Shown here: one piece after another, positions 25,690 through 34,823 of the stretch
How positions within the stretch are numbered: position 1 is the first letter of the stretch
Layout: the number at the start of each line of letters is the position of its first letter
From: Candidatus Stoquefichus sp.
GTDB taxonomy: Bacteria; Bacillota_I; Bacilli_A; Erysipelotrichales; Coprobacillaceae
Reading direction: 5' to 3'
Assembly (NCBI GenBank): GCA_021768625.1
Contig: JAETUM010000015.1
Location: forward strand, 1 to 64,000
Length of the DNA stretch: 64,000 bases
Notes under the pieces: model-generated
What the model was told of the DNA's origin: nothing
The model's database searches: none
The model's input: the letters and a program-made list of their open reading frames with translations, nothing else
Position numbers and translations under genes: made by a program

Positions 25690-26937
25690 ATGGCAAGTAT
25701 AAATTTAAGTAATTCTAAAAAAGACGAAATATTGAAAAAAATGGCTATATGGATTGATGAACATTATAGCGATAATGAATTACTTTCTGTTTTAAAAGAA
25801 CAGCTTGAATTAAGTGAAGATGAAATATCTGCTCTTGGTTGGGATTTAAAAGATATAACTGAAAATATTGATATTCAAAACGAAGAATGTATGGAATATC
25901 TCAAAAAGGCAGTCAAGGAATATTGTGACAAAAATGGTTGTATTCAAGCATATTGGAATTATAATGATACAGCATCAAAAAACACTATACAAGAGCATAT
26001 CTACAATCTTATTAACAAAGAAACAGATATGCTTCTTGTTGATAAATTATTTGATGAAATATCTGAAATAAATTATGATTGGCAATCTGCATTAGAAGCT
26101 GATTTTGTTGCTTATCTCATAGAAACTGCACCTAATGATAAAATAAAAAATTACATTGATGAATTAGACAATTGTTGTAAATTATATGACGAGTTATATA
26201 ATTGTGGTTATAACGGTATTGATTGGAATATAGAAGAATTATTACTAAATACCACATTAAATGTTAATATTTTATTTGGCACAGATAATGAAAGAAATTA
26301 TGATATGGGAAGTATTGTAACAGCATTTGGAAATGATTATCAGACACCGTTTAAAACTTGGAATTTAGATAATAATGATGTGGATAGGCTTGATAATGCT
26401 TTGACTTATCTTATTCATCAGCAAGGTCATACTGTAAAAGAAGTTTATGATAGTTTAGTTTTAGGAAAAAATACTAAAAGTCAATTTATAGAAGGTATTT
26501 GCACAGATATAACTAACAATAGCAGCGAAGCAATGAGCGAGCTTGGTATTTATGTTGAATTAAGCGGTCGTGATATTATTGACTTTTGTGATAATCTTCA
26601 AAAGGGTAATGGATATATAGTTGTTGATAAAGATACCAATATAGGTATCTTTAATGAGTGGAGTGGAACTTGCGGTTATCCAGATAACTACCTTGAAAAA
26701 GATTTTGTTGTTCCTGTAGATATGATAAGAAATGTGCAAATAGAAGGAGCATCAAAGAGTAAATATGAATACACAATTAACCAAGTATGTGGTATGTGTG
26801 GTGATTTTTGGAAAGATAATGCGTTAGACTATACTAAAACTGCACCAGAGGTTGTACAGGAAAATCTTAATACTGTTCTTGAAGAAATAAATGCAGAAGT
26901 TGAAAAAATATCTGAACTTGAAGAAATAGAGAGGTAA
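25690..26937 (+). CDS. Hypothetical accessory protein (415 aa)
   Basis: ATG 25690 follows GAAAGG. The N-terminal part is helical and acidic. The C-terminal part is a mixed domain with GNGYIVVDKDTNIGIFNEWSG and FVVPVDMIRN, which looks like a small beta domain. Four Cys near the end (QVCGMCGDF) could bind metal. It ends in EKISELEEIER, shared almost exactly with EKISELEEVGM of the protein ending at 29270. No family recognised. Confidence 0.55.
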   Translation: MASINLSNSKKDEILKKMAIWIDEHYSDNELLSVLKEQLELSEDEISALGWDLKDITENIDIQNEECMEYLKKAVKEYCDKNGCIQAYWNYNDTASKNTIQEHIYNLINKETDMLLVDKLFDEISEINYDWQSALEADFVAYLIETAPNDKIKNYIDELDNCCKLYDELYNCGYNGIDWNIEELLLNTTLNVNILFGTDNERNYDMGSIVTAFGNDYQTPFKTWNLDNNDVDRLDNALTYLIHQQGHTVKEVYDSLVLGKNTKSQFIEGICTDITNNSSEAMSELGIYVELSGRDIIDFCDNLQKGNGYIVVDKDTNIGIFNEWSGTCGYPDNYLEKDFVVPVDMIRNVQIEGASKSKYEYTINQVCGMCGDFWKDNALDYTKTAPEVVQENLNTVLEEINAEVEKISELEEIER

Positions 26938-26944
26938 AAAACAA

Positions 26945-27322
26945 GTGGCAAAATACGAGGAGTTCAATGCTTTAGAAAGAATTGTACAGAGATATGTAAA
27001 GCATTATCAAGATGACTATTATAAGTATGACCTCGACGAATTAAGTAGTAAGGAGCGAAGTGATGCTTATTTATGGATTGTTCGTACAAACGGTACAAAT
27101 CTCATAAAAAAAGATGAGGTTGCTACAAGTGATGTAGCTCGTTATTATCTTGAAAACCGATATTCAATAGGGCAAGATATAAAATTTTATGAAATTGACA
27201 CAGAAACAATGTCACCGCATTGGATAAGAGATATTAACAGTTATTATGAAAGATGTGTTGCAGAACACGAATATAACGAAATGTACAATTCTGATTATAA
27301 CGATTTTGATTATGAATATTAA
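26945..27322 (+). CDS. Hypothetical protein (125 aa)
   Basis: GTG 26945 follows AGAGGT. Small, Tyr/Asp/Glu-rich helical protein with the aromatic acidic tail NDFDYEY, comparable to DDYDDYDY of ToxN. No family recognised; co-transcribed with its neighbours. Confidence 0.5.
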   Translation: MAKYEEFNALERIVQRYVKHYQDDYYKYDLDELSSKERSDAYLWIVRTNGTNLIKKDEVATSDVARYYLENRYSIGQDIKFYEIDTETMSPHWIRDINSYYERCVAEHEYNEMYNSDYNDFDYEY

Positions 27323-27334
27323 GAGGTGAAAATT

Positions 27335-28786
27335 GTGAAAGTTAAACTTACAATGAAAAATGAAACATACTATCGTTTACGAATATTAGAGCCAACATCA
27401 TCAATATTAATTGCTCTTAAAGAGTATTGGGAAAAGAACAATGTTAATACTAATATTTATGGTGAATGGGATAAGGTAAGTGTTGAAATTGAAGGAAATA
27501 CACCTTTAGGGCATAAGCCTAAATTAATATATTTCTTTGACGATTATCAAACAATACCTTATGATTTTGCTACAGAAGAAATAAATGAAATTAATAATTA
27601 TTTGGATAAATACTATGATAAATACCCAGATAATTATGCGTTAGGTTTTGGTGATGCTAAATACGAAGAACTGGTTGACAACATTGATGAAAAACATAAG
27701 GTAGACCTTGCTATTGCTCTTAAAATAGCAATTAATATACTTGATTATGAAGAATTTGGTATTGAAACACACACTGTTACTAAAGATGATGTTGATAATG
27801 AAAATATTTGTGAAGATGATATTGGCAAAATTATATTTAGATTAGAGGATTGGCAAGAAGCAAATCTTGGTGGGATTGAAAACCAGATATTTTATAATCT
27901 TGCAGGTGTTATTGACCGAATGGACACTTATCATAATGACTATTTTTATAGAGCTTTTGAAGAAAGGCGAGATGCAGATATAATATCTGGTAAAGAGCCA
28001 CCTAATCTTTCCAATGGCAAAGAAATTGAAAAAGGCGATTGGGATAGTGCTTTGTTGTATCTCTTAAATAATGATAAATTTACTAATTTACTTGAAGAAA
28101 TAACAGCAGAGAACTTTATGGAGCTTCGAGAGCTTTATTATAAGGTTGAAAATGAGTTGCCAATGGGTTATACAGAGCCTGTGCATTATATGGCGGATAA
28201 ACTTATTGCTGAAAGCATAATTGAAACACAAAGTGCCTATGTAATGGCAGAAAAGGATAATAAAGTTTATCTTTCTTATTATGGTTATGGTGATATAAAT
28301 TATGTTAAAGATATTGATGGTGAGTATGAAGTTCCTGTAAGTGTAAAAGATGCCTTTTTCTGCGATATAAATGACGATTGGCAAATGTATGACGAAAATG
28401 GTAACAATGAATTCTTTACTATCTATGATAATTATGACGAAATTATAGAGTATCAAAAAGTACAAATTCGTAACGATATTGAAGATATAGGAATTAATGA
28501 ACATTATCTCAATGAATATGCTTTTTGTTATTTGGGTATGGCAGATGAATATGATAATGCAATTGAAGAAATAAACAATCAACTTGCTTTTATTGATGAT
28601 AAAGAAAAAATGTATGATTTCACCAGATTGTCAAAATATGAGTTTCTTAAATCATACTCATATTTAGATGAAAGGGAATATGATGCAACTCGATATATTT
28701 ATGACAATATGAGTAAAGAAGAAAAAGAAGCGATTGACAATATTTCTTTGGAAGATGTTGACAAAGACGAATATGAAAAGGAGTAG
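27335..28786 (+). CDS. Hypothetical large acidic protein (483 aa)
   Basis: GTG 27335 is preferred to GTG 27326 because it is 6 nt after AGAGGTG. A short N-terminal beta-rich domain (VKLTMKNETYYRLRI, about 1-75) is followed by a helical middle and a repeating acidic helical C-terminal half. The region around 310-345 (AYVMAEKDNKVYLSYYGYGD) looks like a small beta domain. No membrane segment, no enzyme motif. It ends in DKDEYEKE, as does the protein at 30125 (EYEYEKE). Confidence 0.5.
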   Translation: MKVKLTMKNETYYRLRILEPTSSILIALKEYWEKNNVNTNIYGEWDKVSVEIEGNTPLGHKPKLIYFFDDYQTIPYDFATEEINEINNYLDKYYDKYPDNYALGFGDAKYEELVDNIDEKHKVDLAIALKIAINILDYEEFGIETHTVTKDDVDNENICEDDIGKIIFRLEDWQEANLGGIENQIFYNLAGVIDRMDTYHNDYFYRAFEERRDADIISGKEPPNLSNGKEIEKGDWDSALLYLLNNDKFTNLLEEITAENFMELRELYYKVENELPMGYTEPVHYMADKLIAESIIETQSAYVMAEKDNKVYLSYYGYGDINYVKDIDGEYEVPVSVKDAFFCDINDDWQMYDENGNNEFFTIYDNYDEIIEYQKVQIRNDIEDIGINEHYLNEYAFCYLGMADEYDNAIEEINNQLAFIDDKEKMYDFTRLSKYEFLKSYSYLDEREYDATRYIYDNMSKEEKEAIDNISLEDVDKDEYEKE

Positions 28787-28790
28787 CAAT

Positions 28791-29270
28791 ATGAGTATTG
28801 ATACAGAATTTAAAGAAAAAGAATATGAATGTATGGCATTAGTAAAAAGCCATAGTGAGTTATTTACATATGATAAGCACAATGACATTTATTACAGTAA
28901 AATGTTTAATGTTGCTATCGGCAATAAAAGACAGCTCCAAAAGGAAGTTGAAAAGTATTGTAAAAGTGAAAACAGCACAAATACATATAGCAAACTTGTC
29001 GAAGATTATTCTGTAGATGATGTGCTTGTTGCTGATTTTAGTAAAAAGGGAAGATGCAATATTCTTCCCATTGCAATGTCCTTTGATGGACGAAACATTG
29101 CTAAACAAATTGAAGAAATGCAACATATTCGTGATAATGATAAGTTTAGAAGTGATAGTGTGGCAGCACAGTATGATAATCACTTGTCAACAGAGGAAGA
29201 ATTGGAACTGCACGAAGCCAAGAACATAAGTGCAGAAAAAATATCTGAACTTGAAGAAGTAGGAATGTAA
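28791..29270 (+). CDS. Hypothetical protein (159 aa)
   Basis: ATG 28791 follows AAAAGGAG. An alpha/beta N-terminal region (YYSKMFNVAIGNKRQLQKEV) is followed by a helical tail ending SAEKISELEEVGM. The shared end with the protein at 26937 suggests either duplication of a 3' gene segment or a functional tail. No family recognised. Confidence 0.5.
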   Translation: MSIDTEFKEKEYECMALVKSHSELFTYDKHNDIYYSKMFNVAIGNKRQLQKEVEKYCKSENSTNTYSKLVEDYSVDDVLVADFSKKGRCNILPIAMSFDGRNIAKQIEEMQHIRDNDKFRSDSVAAQYDNHLSTEEELELHEAKNISAEKISELEEVGM

Positions 29271-29282
29271 GGAGTGAACAAT

Positions 29283-30125
29283 ATGATAGGAGCAACAAAA
29301 ACAGGTGAATATTGGAGAACTATCGAAATGTTATCTAAAATTACTGGAACAAATCAGCAAAGTATAATGGAAATGTTATATTTTCTTTATGATAGCCAAT
29401 ACGATAATAAGGATTTAAAAAGTATGGCTGACTTAATATTAAGAAATCAGAAAGAATGTAAAAAAACTTCATTAAACTTAAATGGTGTGGATTTTGAAGG
29501 ATTAGAAACAGCTTTGAAAGAATTTGATGAAAATGGTATCAGAGCAGAGTGTGGTAAATGGTCTGTTGTTCGCAGTGCATACGATAAGCAGTTTGAAATT
29601 CATTATGAGGGTTATACTGTACTTGATTGTGTTGCTGATATGCTTTCTGGTGGATATAGACCTAATAATCAATGGAACGAACAAGCAGAACAAAAATTAA
29701 AAGAAATTGTTGCTAATGCTTATGGATTAGAACTGCATAAAACAATATCTTCTATTGATGAATTAAAAGAAGCAATAGAGAATTTTGGTTGGAATGTTTA
29801 TGAAAGTGGATTTGGCAGAAAAGTATATGTAGAATGGGAATTATCAAAATATAGTCCAGCAGGTGAAGATTTCAGTTTCCCAGTTGAACATCAAAATAAT
29901 CCTGCAATGGCTGTTAAGGCAATCAGAGATTATGCTTATAATTTTGATACAGAAGAACATATAAAACTGTGGGTTGAAGCACAAGACAATATATCTGGTG
30001 TTCCGTCTATAAGGGAACTTGTTGATGATGCAGATGCAATACAAGAAATGTTAGACGAGCTTTCGGATTTCTGTTCTGAACTTGAAATAGAACACGAAAA
30101 CGAATATGAATATGAAAAGGAGTAA
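29283..30125 (+). CDS. Hypothetical accessory protein (280 aa)
   Basis: ATG 29283 is chosen over GTG 29274, which overlaps the AAGGAGTG site. N-terminal helical domain, then a domain with KYSPAGEDFSFPVEH and NNPAMAVKAIRDYAYNFD (about 205-240) that recurs in clostridial ICE proteins of unknown function and is probably alpha/beta. The tail EYEYEKE is acidic. No catalytic motif seen. Confidence 0.55.
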   Translation: MIGATKTGEYWRTIEMLSKITGTNQQSIMEMLYFLYDSQYDNKDLKSMADLILRNQKECKKTSLNLNGVDFEGLETALKEFDENGIRAECGKWSVVRSAYDKQFEIHYEGYTVLDCVADMLSGGYRPNNQWNEQAEQKLKEIVANAYGLELHKTISSIDELKEAIENFGWNVYESGFGRKVYVEWELSKYSPAGEDFSFPVEHQNNPAMAVKAIRDYAYNFDTEEHIKLWVEAQDNISGVPSIRELVDDADAIQEMLDELSDFCSELEIEHENEYEYEKE

Positions 30126-30132
30126 TTTTATT

Positions 30133-30666
30133 ATGAATACATACGATTTTAAAAATAAAGAAGATTGTCAAGAGTTTATTGCACTTATTTTAGACAATTA
30201 TTGTCCAAAACAGCTTGAAGGTATTGATGCTTATGTAATAAATGATGCAGTAAAGTCTTGTAAAGAAAATGGTTATGAGCTTACAGGAAATTCAATATAT
30301 AATGAATGTTGTGTTATTGCTACAAATAATCTTGTTATCAGACTTGAAGATATTAAAAATTATGAATTAGATTGGTTTGATGAACTTTCTTCATATGAAT
30401 TTGCTTGTGTAGAAAACTTTTTAAACAATAAAGAAAAACTCGAAGGGCTGTTTGATTGGTATTGTAATGGTTCTTTGGATAGTAGTATTTTCCTTGTTGA
30501 AAGCAATATAACAGAGGAAGATAAATTTGCAATGCAAAAACTTAATGAAATTACAGAGTGCTTTTCGGATTTCCAAGATGAAATTGGTGGATATGTTATA
30601 AACCTTGATGAATTGTTACAATGTGAAATAAAACTTGAAGTTAATGAGCCAGATATATGCGATTAA
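30133..30666 (+). CDS. Hypothetical acidic protein with EPDICD tail (177 aa)
   Basis: ATG 30133 follows AAAAGGAG. A helical, acidic protein with several Cys, ending LEVNEPDICD, the short form of the tag found also at 40388. The overlap with the previous gene's end and the lack of a promoter place it last in the accessory operon, which is closed by a 12-bp hairpin. No family recognised. Confidence 0.55.
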   Translation: MNTYDFKNKEDCQEFIALILDNYCPKQLEGIDAYVINDAVKSCKENGYELTGNSIYNECCVIATNNLVIRLEDIKNYELDWFDELSSYEFACVENFLNNKEKLEGLFDWYCNGSLDSSIFLVESNITEEDKFAMQKLNEITECFSDFQDEIGGYVINLDELLQCEIKLEVNEPDICD

Positions 30667-30668
30667 AA

Positions 30669-30684
30669 AATGACAAATGTCAAA
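30669..30684. repeat. Junction palindrome
   Basis: AATGACAAATGTCAAA directly follows the stop codon at 30666 and abuts the terminator-like hairpin. Confidence 0.7.
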
Positions 30685-30712
30685 CAGCATAGTAATAATA
30701 CTATGCTGTTTT
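30683..30712 (+). terminator. Strong hairpin, probable terminator
   Basis: AACAGCATAGTA (30683-30694) pairs perfectly with TACTATGCTGTT (30699-30710), then TT. 12 bp with a 4-nt loop. It separates the accessory operon from the primase gene, though the T-run is short. Confidence 0.65.
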
Positions 30713-30729
30713 GAAGAAAGGAAACAATT

Positions 30730-32925
30730 ATGAGTGGAAATAGTACATATCAGCAAATCATAGACCAAGCATCAATTAAGGATATGCTTGATTACTATGG
30801 GATAGAATTTGACAGAAAAGAAAATAAATATTTTTGCCCTTTTCATAATGATGCACACGCATCTCTATCTGTTACAAGAGATGATAAATGGTTTGAATGT
30901 ATGGCAGGTAGTTGTGGTGAAAAGGGAAATATCCACAATTTAGTGGATAAAATGGAACGCTTGCGTGGTAATGAAATGGATTACCTTCACATTTATGATT
31001 TTATTATAAAAACGCAACATCTTAATATTGATTTTACATTAAATGAAGGCAAACCGAAGCATTTGTCACCAGAACAAAAGAAAAAAAATCGCCAAATGAA
31101 TATGCTGAAAGATGCCAAAGACATTGCGATAAATGGTCTGTTAGGAGATAAAGAAAAGCACGGTCTTGCATCAAGATATTTAGCAGGTAGGGGAATAAGT
31201 GACGAAACAATAAAACATTTTGAAATAGGTTATAATGAAAAATCATTGATACAAGATAACTTATCAGACAAGTATGACAATGAAGAAATGTATCAAGTTG
31301 GTATTCTTGCTATATCAGAAAGAACAGGGGAATATTATGATTTTCAATTTGATAGAATACTTATTCCAATAAAAGACCGAACAGGTGTAGTTGTTGGATT
31401 TGGTGGGCGTTCTTTGGAAAAAAATCCAAATGTTTCATTTGTAAAATATAAAAATACTCGTGAAACAGAATTATTTAAAAAGAGTAATATTTTGTTTAAT
31501 TATAATGAAGCACGATTTGAAGCAGCAACACAAAATGAACTTATTGTTGTAGAAGGATATTTTGATGTTGTAAGTGCTTATGAGATGGGGATAAAAAATT
31601 GTGTTGCATTAATGGGAGTAGCATTTACAGATGAACACAAAGAGTTACTGAAAAATATAAGAAGTGAAAATCTTACAGTTACATTATGCCTTGATAATGA
31701 TGAAGCAGGGCGAAAGGCTACGGTAAAAATTATCCAAGACCTTATTGAAGATGGATATGATGTAAATGTTATTGATACATCAATATTAAATAAAGGTAAG
31801 GATATGAATGATTTTCTTTGCAGTGGTGTTACTGTAGAAGAATTGAAAAGCGTTAAAATGTCTGCAATAGAGTATTTGTTTAAATATTCTTTTGAGAACT
31901 ATAAAGAGCAGACAGGAAAAATTGATATTTCTGCTATTAATAAAGTATATAGTGGCATATTTAAAAATGAAACATTCAATAACTCTCTTAATGAAGAAAT
32001 TTTTATTGAATATGTATCAAATCATCTGGGATATGGCAGAGAAAGTATTATCAATGCAATACACCCAGAAAAACAAAGTCCTTTAATGTCACTTGCTATG
32101 CAACAGGTATTTTGTTATACAATACGAAACAAATTAATGTCAATTGCAAATGAGCGAGATGATAGAGTAATGCAGAAATTCTTGGTACAGGGTAGATTAA
32201 CTGCTAATCATATTATGGACGGTCTTAATTCACCAGAATATATTAAGAAAAATGGTACATCAATAGCTGTGCCAAAATTCCTTGACGAATATTTGATTAA
32301 CACAAAAGAGTATAAAGAGTTCGAGGAAAAGTTCGATAAAGATTTTGACCGCCTGCTTGATAATGTATATGGTATGGACAAAAGTGGCAATATGATGAGA
32401 ATACATCTTAATGCTCGCCAGAAGGACATTGTTCAAAATCAATATCTTACAACATTTGATGATGATTTTAAACAATATTTTAAAACAGATAATGAAAGAT
32501 TTTTAAAATTGTTCATTGCTGATAATATAGAAGAATATAACAGAATGTTAGGCGAAGTCAACTTTATGAGAAATGATTTTCTTAAAGAATATAAAGACGG
32601 TAAAATGTGTCTGATTAATTATGGAACTATGTTTGATTTGGGTAAACTTGAATATTTACATAGAACAGAGCCTAACAAATATACAACAGCAAATGGTGAT
32701 AAATTTCAAGCAGTGTTGGTGTTCAATAACAACTCTAAAGAGTTAGAGTTGAAACCAGAACAGTTTGTTAATATTGACAGCGAACAGGACATTATTCAGT
32801 ATGACGAAGAAATACCAAAGAATATGCCTTATGGTTTCAATAGAACAGCACAAGACCGAAGAACAACACGAAATCCAAGAATGAGTGAAGTAACAAAAAT
32901 ACACCAAATACCACCTGCGGATTAA
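30730..32925 (+). CDS. DnaG-like primase (731 aa)
   Basis: Makes primers for complementary-strand synthesis of the transferred or replicating element DNA. An N-terminal CHC2 zinc finger has Cys36, His39, Cys57 and Cys62 (YFCPFHND ... FECMAGSCG). A TOPRIM domain follows with IVVEGYFDVVSAYEMG (about 270-285) and LCLDNDEAGRKAT (about 318-330), the metal-binding acidic clusters. The C-terminal 350 residues replace the usual DnaB-binding region and are uncharacterised. ATG 30730 follows GAAAGGA. Confidence 0.9.
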   Translation: MSGNSTYQQIIDQASIKDMLDYYGIEFDRKENKYFCPFHNDAHASLSVTRDDKWFECMAGSCGEKGNIHNLVDKMERLRGNEMDYLHIYDFIIKTQHLNIDFTLNEGKPKHLSPEQKKKNRQMNMLKDAKDIAINGLLGDKEKHGLASRYLAGRGISDETIKHFEIGYNEKSLIQDNLSDKYDNEEMYQVGILAISERTGEYYDFQFDRILIPIKDRTGVVVGFGGRSLEKNPNVSFVKYKNTRETELFKKSNILFNYNEARFEAATQNELIVVEGYFDVVSAYEMGIKNCVALMGVAFTDEHKELLKNIRSENLTVTLCLDNDEAGRKATVKIIQDLIEDGYDVNVIDTSILNKGKDMNDFLCSGVTVEELKSVKMSAIEYLFKYSFENYKEQTGKIDISAINKVYSGIFKNETFNNSLNEEIFIEYVSNHLGYGRESIINAIHPEKQSPLMSLAMQQVFCYTIRNKLMSIANERDDRVMQKFLVQGRLTANHIMDGLNSPEYIKKNGTSIAVPKFLDEYLINTKEYKEFEEKFDKDFDRLLDNVYGMDKSGNMMRIHLNARQKDIVQNQYLTTFDDDFKQYFKTDNERFLKLFIADNIEEYNRMLGEVNFMRNDFLKEYKDGKMCLINYGTMFDLGKLEYLHRTEPNKYTTANGDKFQAVLVFNNNSKELELKPEQFVNIDSEQDIIQYDEEIPKNMPYGFNRTAQDRRTTRNPRMSEVTKIHQIPPAD

Positions 32926-32934
32926 TAAGAAAAT

Positions 32935-32973
32935 ATGCTCTGTGAGGTCGAAATAAGCGACTTTACAGAGCAT
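32935..32973 (+). other. Two-part hairpin in the primase-PcfB gap
   Basis: ATGCTCTGT (32935-32943) pairs with ACAGAGCAT (32965-32973), and inside it GTCG (32947-32950) pairs with CGAC (32958-32961). No T-run follows, so it is more likely an mRNA structure than a terminator. Confidence 0.55.
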
Positions 32974-33035
32974 TAATGAAAATACATTAATAAATATAAG
33001 AATGTCGATATAAGACAAAGGAAGGAGCAATAACA

Positions 33036-34817
33036 ATGGCTATGGAAACAGAAGTTGCAAGAAGTGATACTCAAACAGTCTTAAAGCAAATTGAGGAATT
33101 TATAAGAAAATTATTAAAACTGTTTGCGTTAAAGGTGGTTATGCCTTTATCTAAAAGGGCTACATCATATATATACAGGCACAATATTTCTGGAAAAAAC
33201 AGAGTATTAAAAGATGGGCCGACCAAAGAAACCGATAGAATTAAAGACCTGTCTTATGAAGAAAGTGTAAGTGTATTAATTGATTACCAACAACAAGGAA
33301 TTAAGACATACATTGTTGCAGAAAATACAAAAGATGATATTACAGGTAAAAGGAAAACAGAAGCATCAACAGAAAAATTTGCTAAAATAGCAAGAGATTT
33401 ACGAAAAGCAAAAAGTGATTTAGCAGATAAACCACAAAGCCAAAAATTACAAAACAAAGTTAATAAATTACAAAAAGAATATACTCAAAAAATTAAACAG
33501 ATGGAAGATGGCTTTGATGAAAATAAATACAATACACTTGTCAAGGAAACCATTACAAAGAAATTTCCAAAAGACCACCGTAAATCTGAATTAGATTTAT
33601 CACAGGAAGAACGAGATGAAATATATGAGAAAAGCTGTTCTGGAAAACCTATTAAATTTACTGTTGTAACAAATGCAAAATGGAAAGCACAAAATGAAAG
33701 AACAAGAGAAAGAATACTTGAAGAAAGAACAGCTAAAAAACAGCAAAAAATTGATGATATTCTTTCTGTTACTAAAACAGAAGAATATGAAAAAATGCCT
33801 TATGATGAAGAAAAATTCAATGAAATGGTATCGTCTATGAAAGAAAAACTTGGACGAGAGCTTGACGAGAATGAATTAAATGACATTAAAGGGCAGTGTA
33901 AATACACACAAATTACTGTTGAACAATTTAAAGAAGATGCTGAAAAAGACAATGTTGGATATTGTATTTATCAGTATGACAAAGATAGAGCAGATACTAT
34001 TTGCCGTGAATTAAACAGCAATGATGATATAGAAAAATTTGCTTGTGAATATGTCAATGATAATAATGGAAACAAAGTTGTCAATGTTTATATTTATGAT
34101 AAAGACGATATTCTCTATGAACATAAAGAAGGTGTATCGTTTCAGCATTGTAGAAATTTAGAACCGAAAACACCAATAGATGAAATGACAAATCAATCCG
34201 CAAATAGTAATGCTCTTTTTGCAGGTACTCAAATAACAATTGATTATGAACAATTGAACAATGCTCGAAGAATATTTAAAGATTTTGATTATAGCTTAAA
34301 TATCATAACAAATGATAATGGCAAAAAACAGGCACAGCTTCTTGTTCAAGGATTAACGGAAAGAGATGTGAATAAGATGCTGATTGAAGAAAAAAGAGCA
34401 GATGTTGTTCAAGAAAGCCTTTTAAAACACAAAGAAAACGATAAGCAAAGAACGAGAAACGAAGCAAAACTGTTAAATAACAGTTCTGTTATAACAACGA
34501 TTTCTGAATTAAGAAAGAAAGCAGTTGAAAATGAAACTACAAAAGCATTTGTTGATAAGTATGACGAATTTAAACAGATAAATAATAATAATGACTTATC
34601 TACAGATAAATACAATGAATTTTATAATGCTTTCTTCAATGACAAGGAACAGCTTAACAAAGTTGCAACAACCTTACCAGAAAAAGATAATAAATCTGTT
34701 GCTCCAAATAATAATGTTCAAAAAGTTACTGAAACAAAAGATGATTTGGCAGAGAATGAATTTATTGTTGACAATTTTGATAACTTTGCTGACCTTGAAT
34801 TAGATGGAAAGGAATGA
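33036..34817 (+). CDS. PcfB/DUF3801-like accessory protein of the coupling complex (593 aa)
   Basis: It directly precedes the VirD4 gene, the position of PcfB (DUF3801) proteins, which help bring the relaxase to the coupling protein. Residues 1-130 fit loosely: an N-terminal helix (VLKQIEEFIRKLLKLF) and SYEESVSVLIDYQQQGIKTY. The rest is a long, highly charged, helical region (coiled-coil-like) with two further small domains, making it far longer than typical PcfB (about 150-200 aa). ATG 33036 follows AAGGAAGGAG. The acidic end is ADLELDGKE. Family call rests largely on position. Confidence 0.6.
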   Translation: MAMETEVARSDTQTVLKQIEEFIRKLLKLFALKVVMPLSKRATSYIYRHNISGKNRVLKDGPTKETDRIKDLSYEESVSVLIDYQQQGIKTYIVAENTKDDITGKRKTEASTEKFAKIARDLRKAKSDLADKPQSQKLQNKVNKLQKEYTQKIKQMEDGFDENKYNTLVKETITKKFPKDHRKSELDLSQEERDEIYEKSCSGKPIKFTVVTNAKWKAQNERTRERILEERTAKKQQKIDDILSVTKTEEYEKMPYDEEKFNEMVSSMKEKLGRELDENELNDIKGQCKYTQITVEQFKEDAEKDNVGYCIYQYDKDRADTICRELNSNDDIEKFACEYVNDNNGNKVVNVYIYDKDDILYEHKEGVSFQHCRNLEPKTPIDEMTNQSANSNALFAGTQITIDYEQLNNARRIFKDFDYSLNIITNDNGKKQAQLLVQGLTERDVNKMLIEEKRADVVQESLLKHKENDKQRTRNEAKLLNNSSVITTISELRKKAVENETTKAFVDKYDEFKQINNNNDLSTDKYNEFYNAFFNDKEQLNKVATTLPEKDNKSVAPNNNVQKVTETKDDLAENEFIVDNFDNFADLELDGKE

Positions 34818-34823
34818 TGCTGT

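Noticed and set aside
28088-28582. Minus-strand frame of 164 codons
   Set aside because: Composition is I/F/Y-rich nonsense typical of an antisense shadow of the acidic gene on the + strand.
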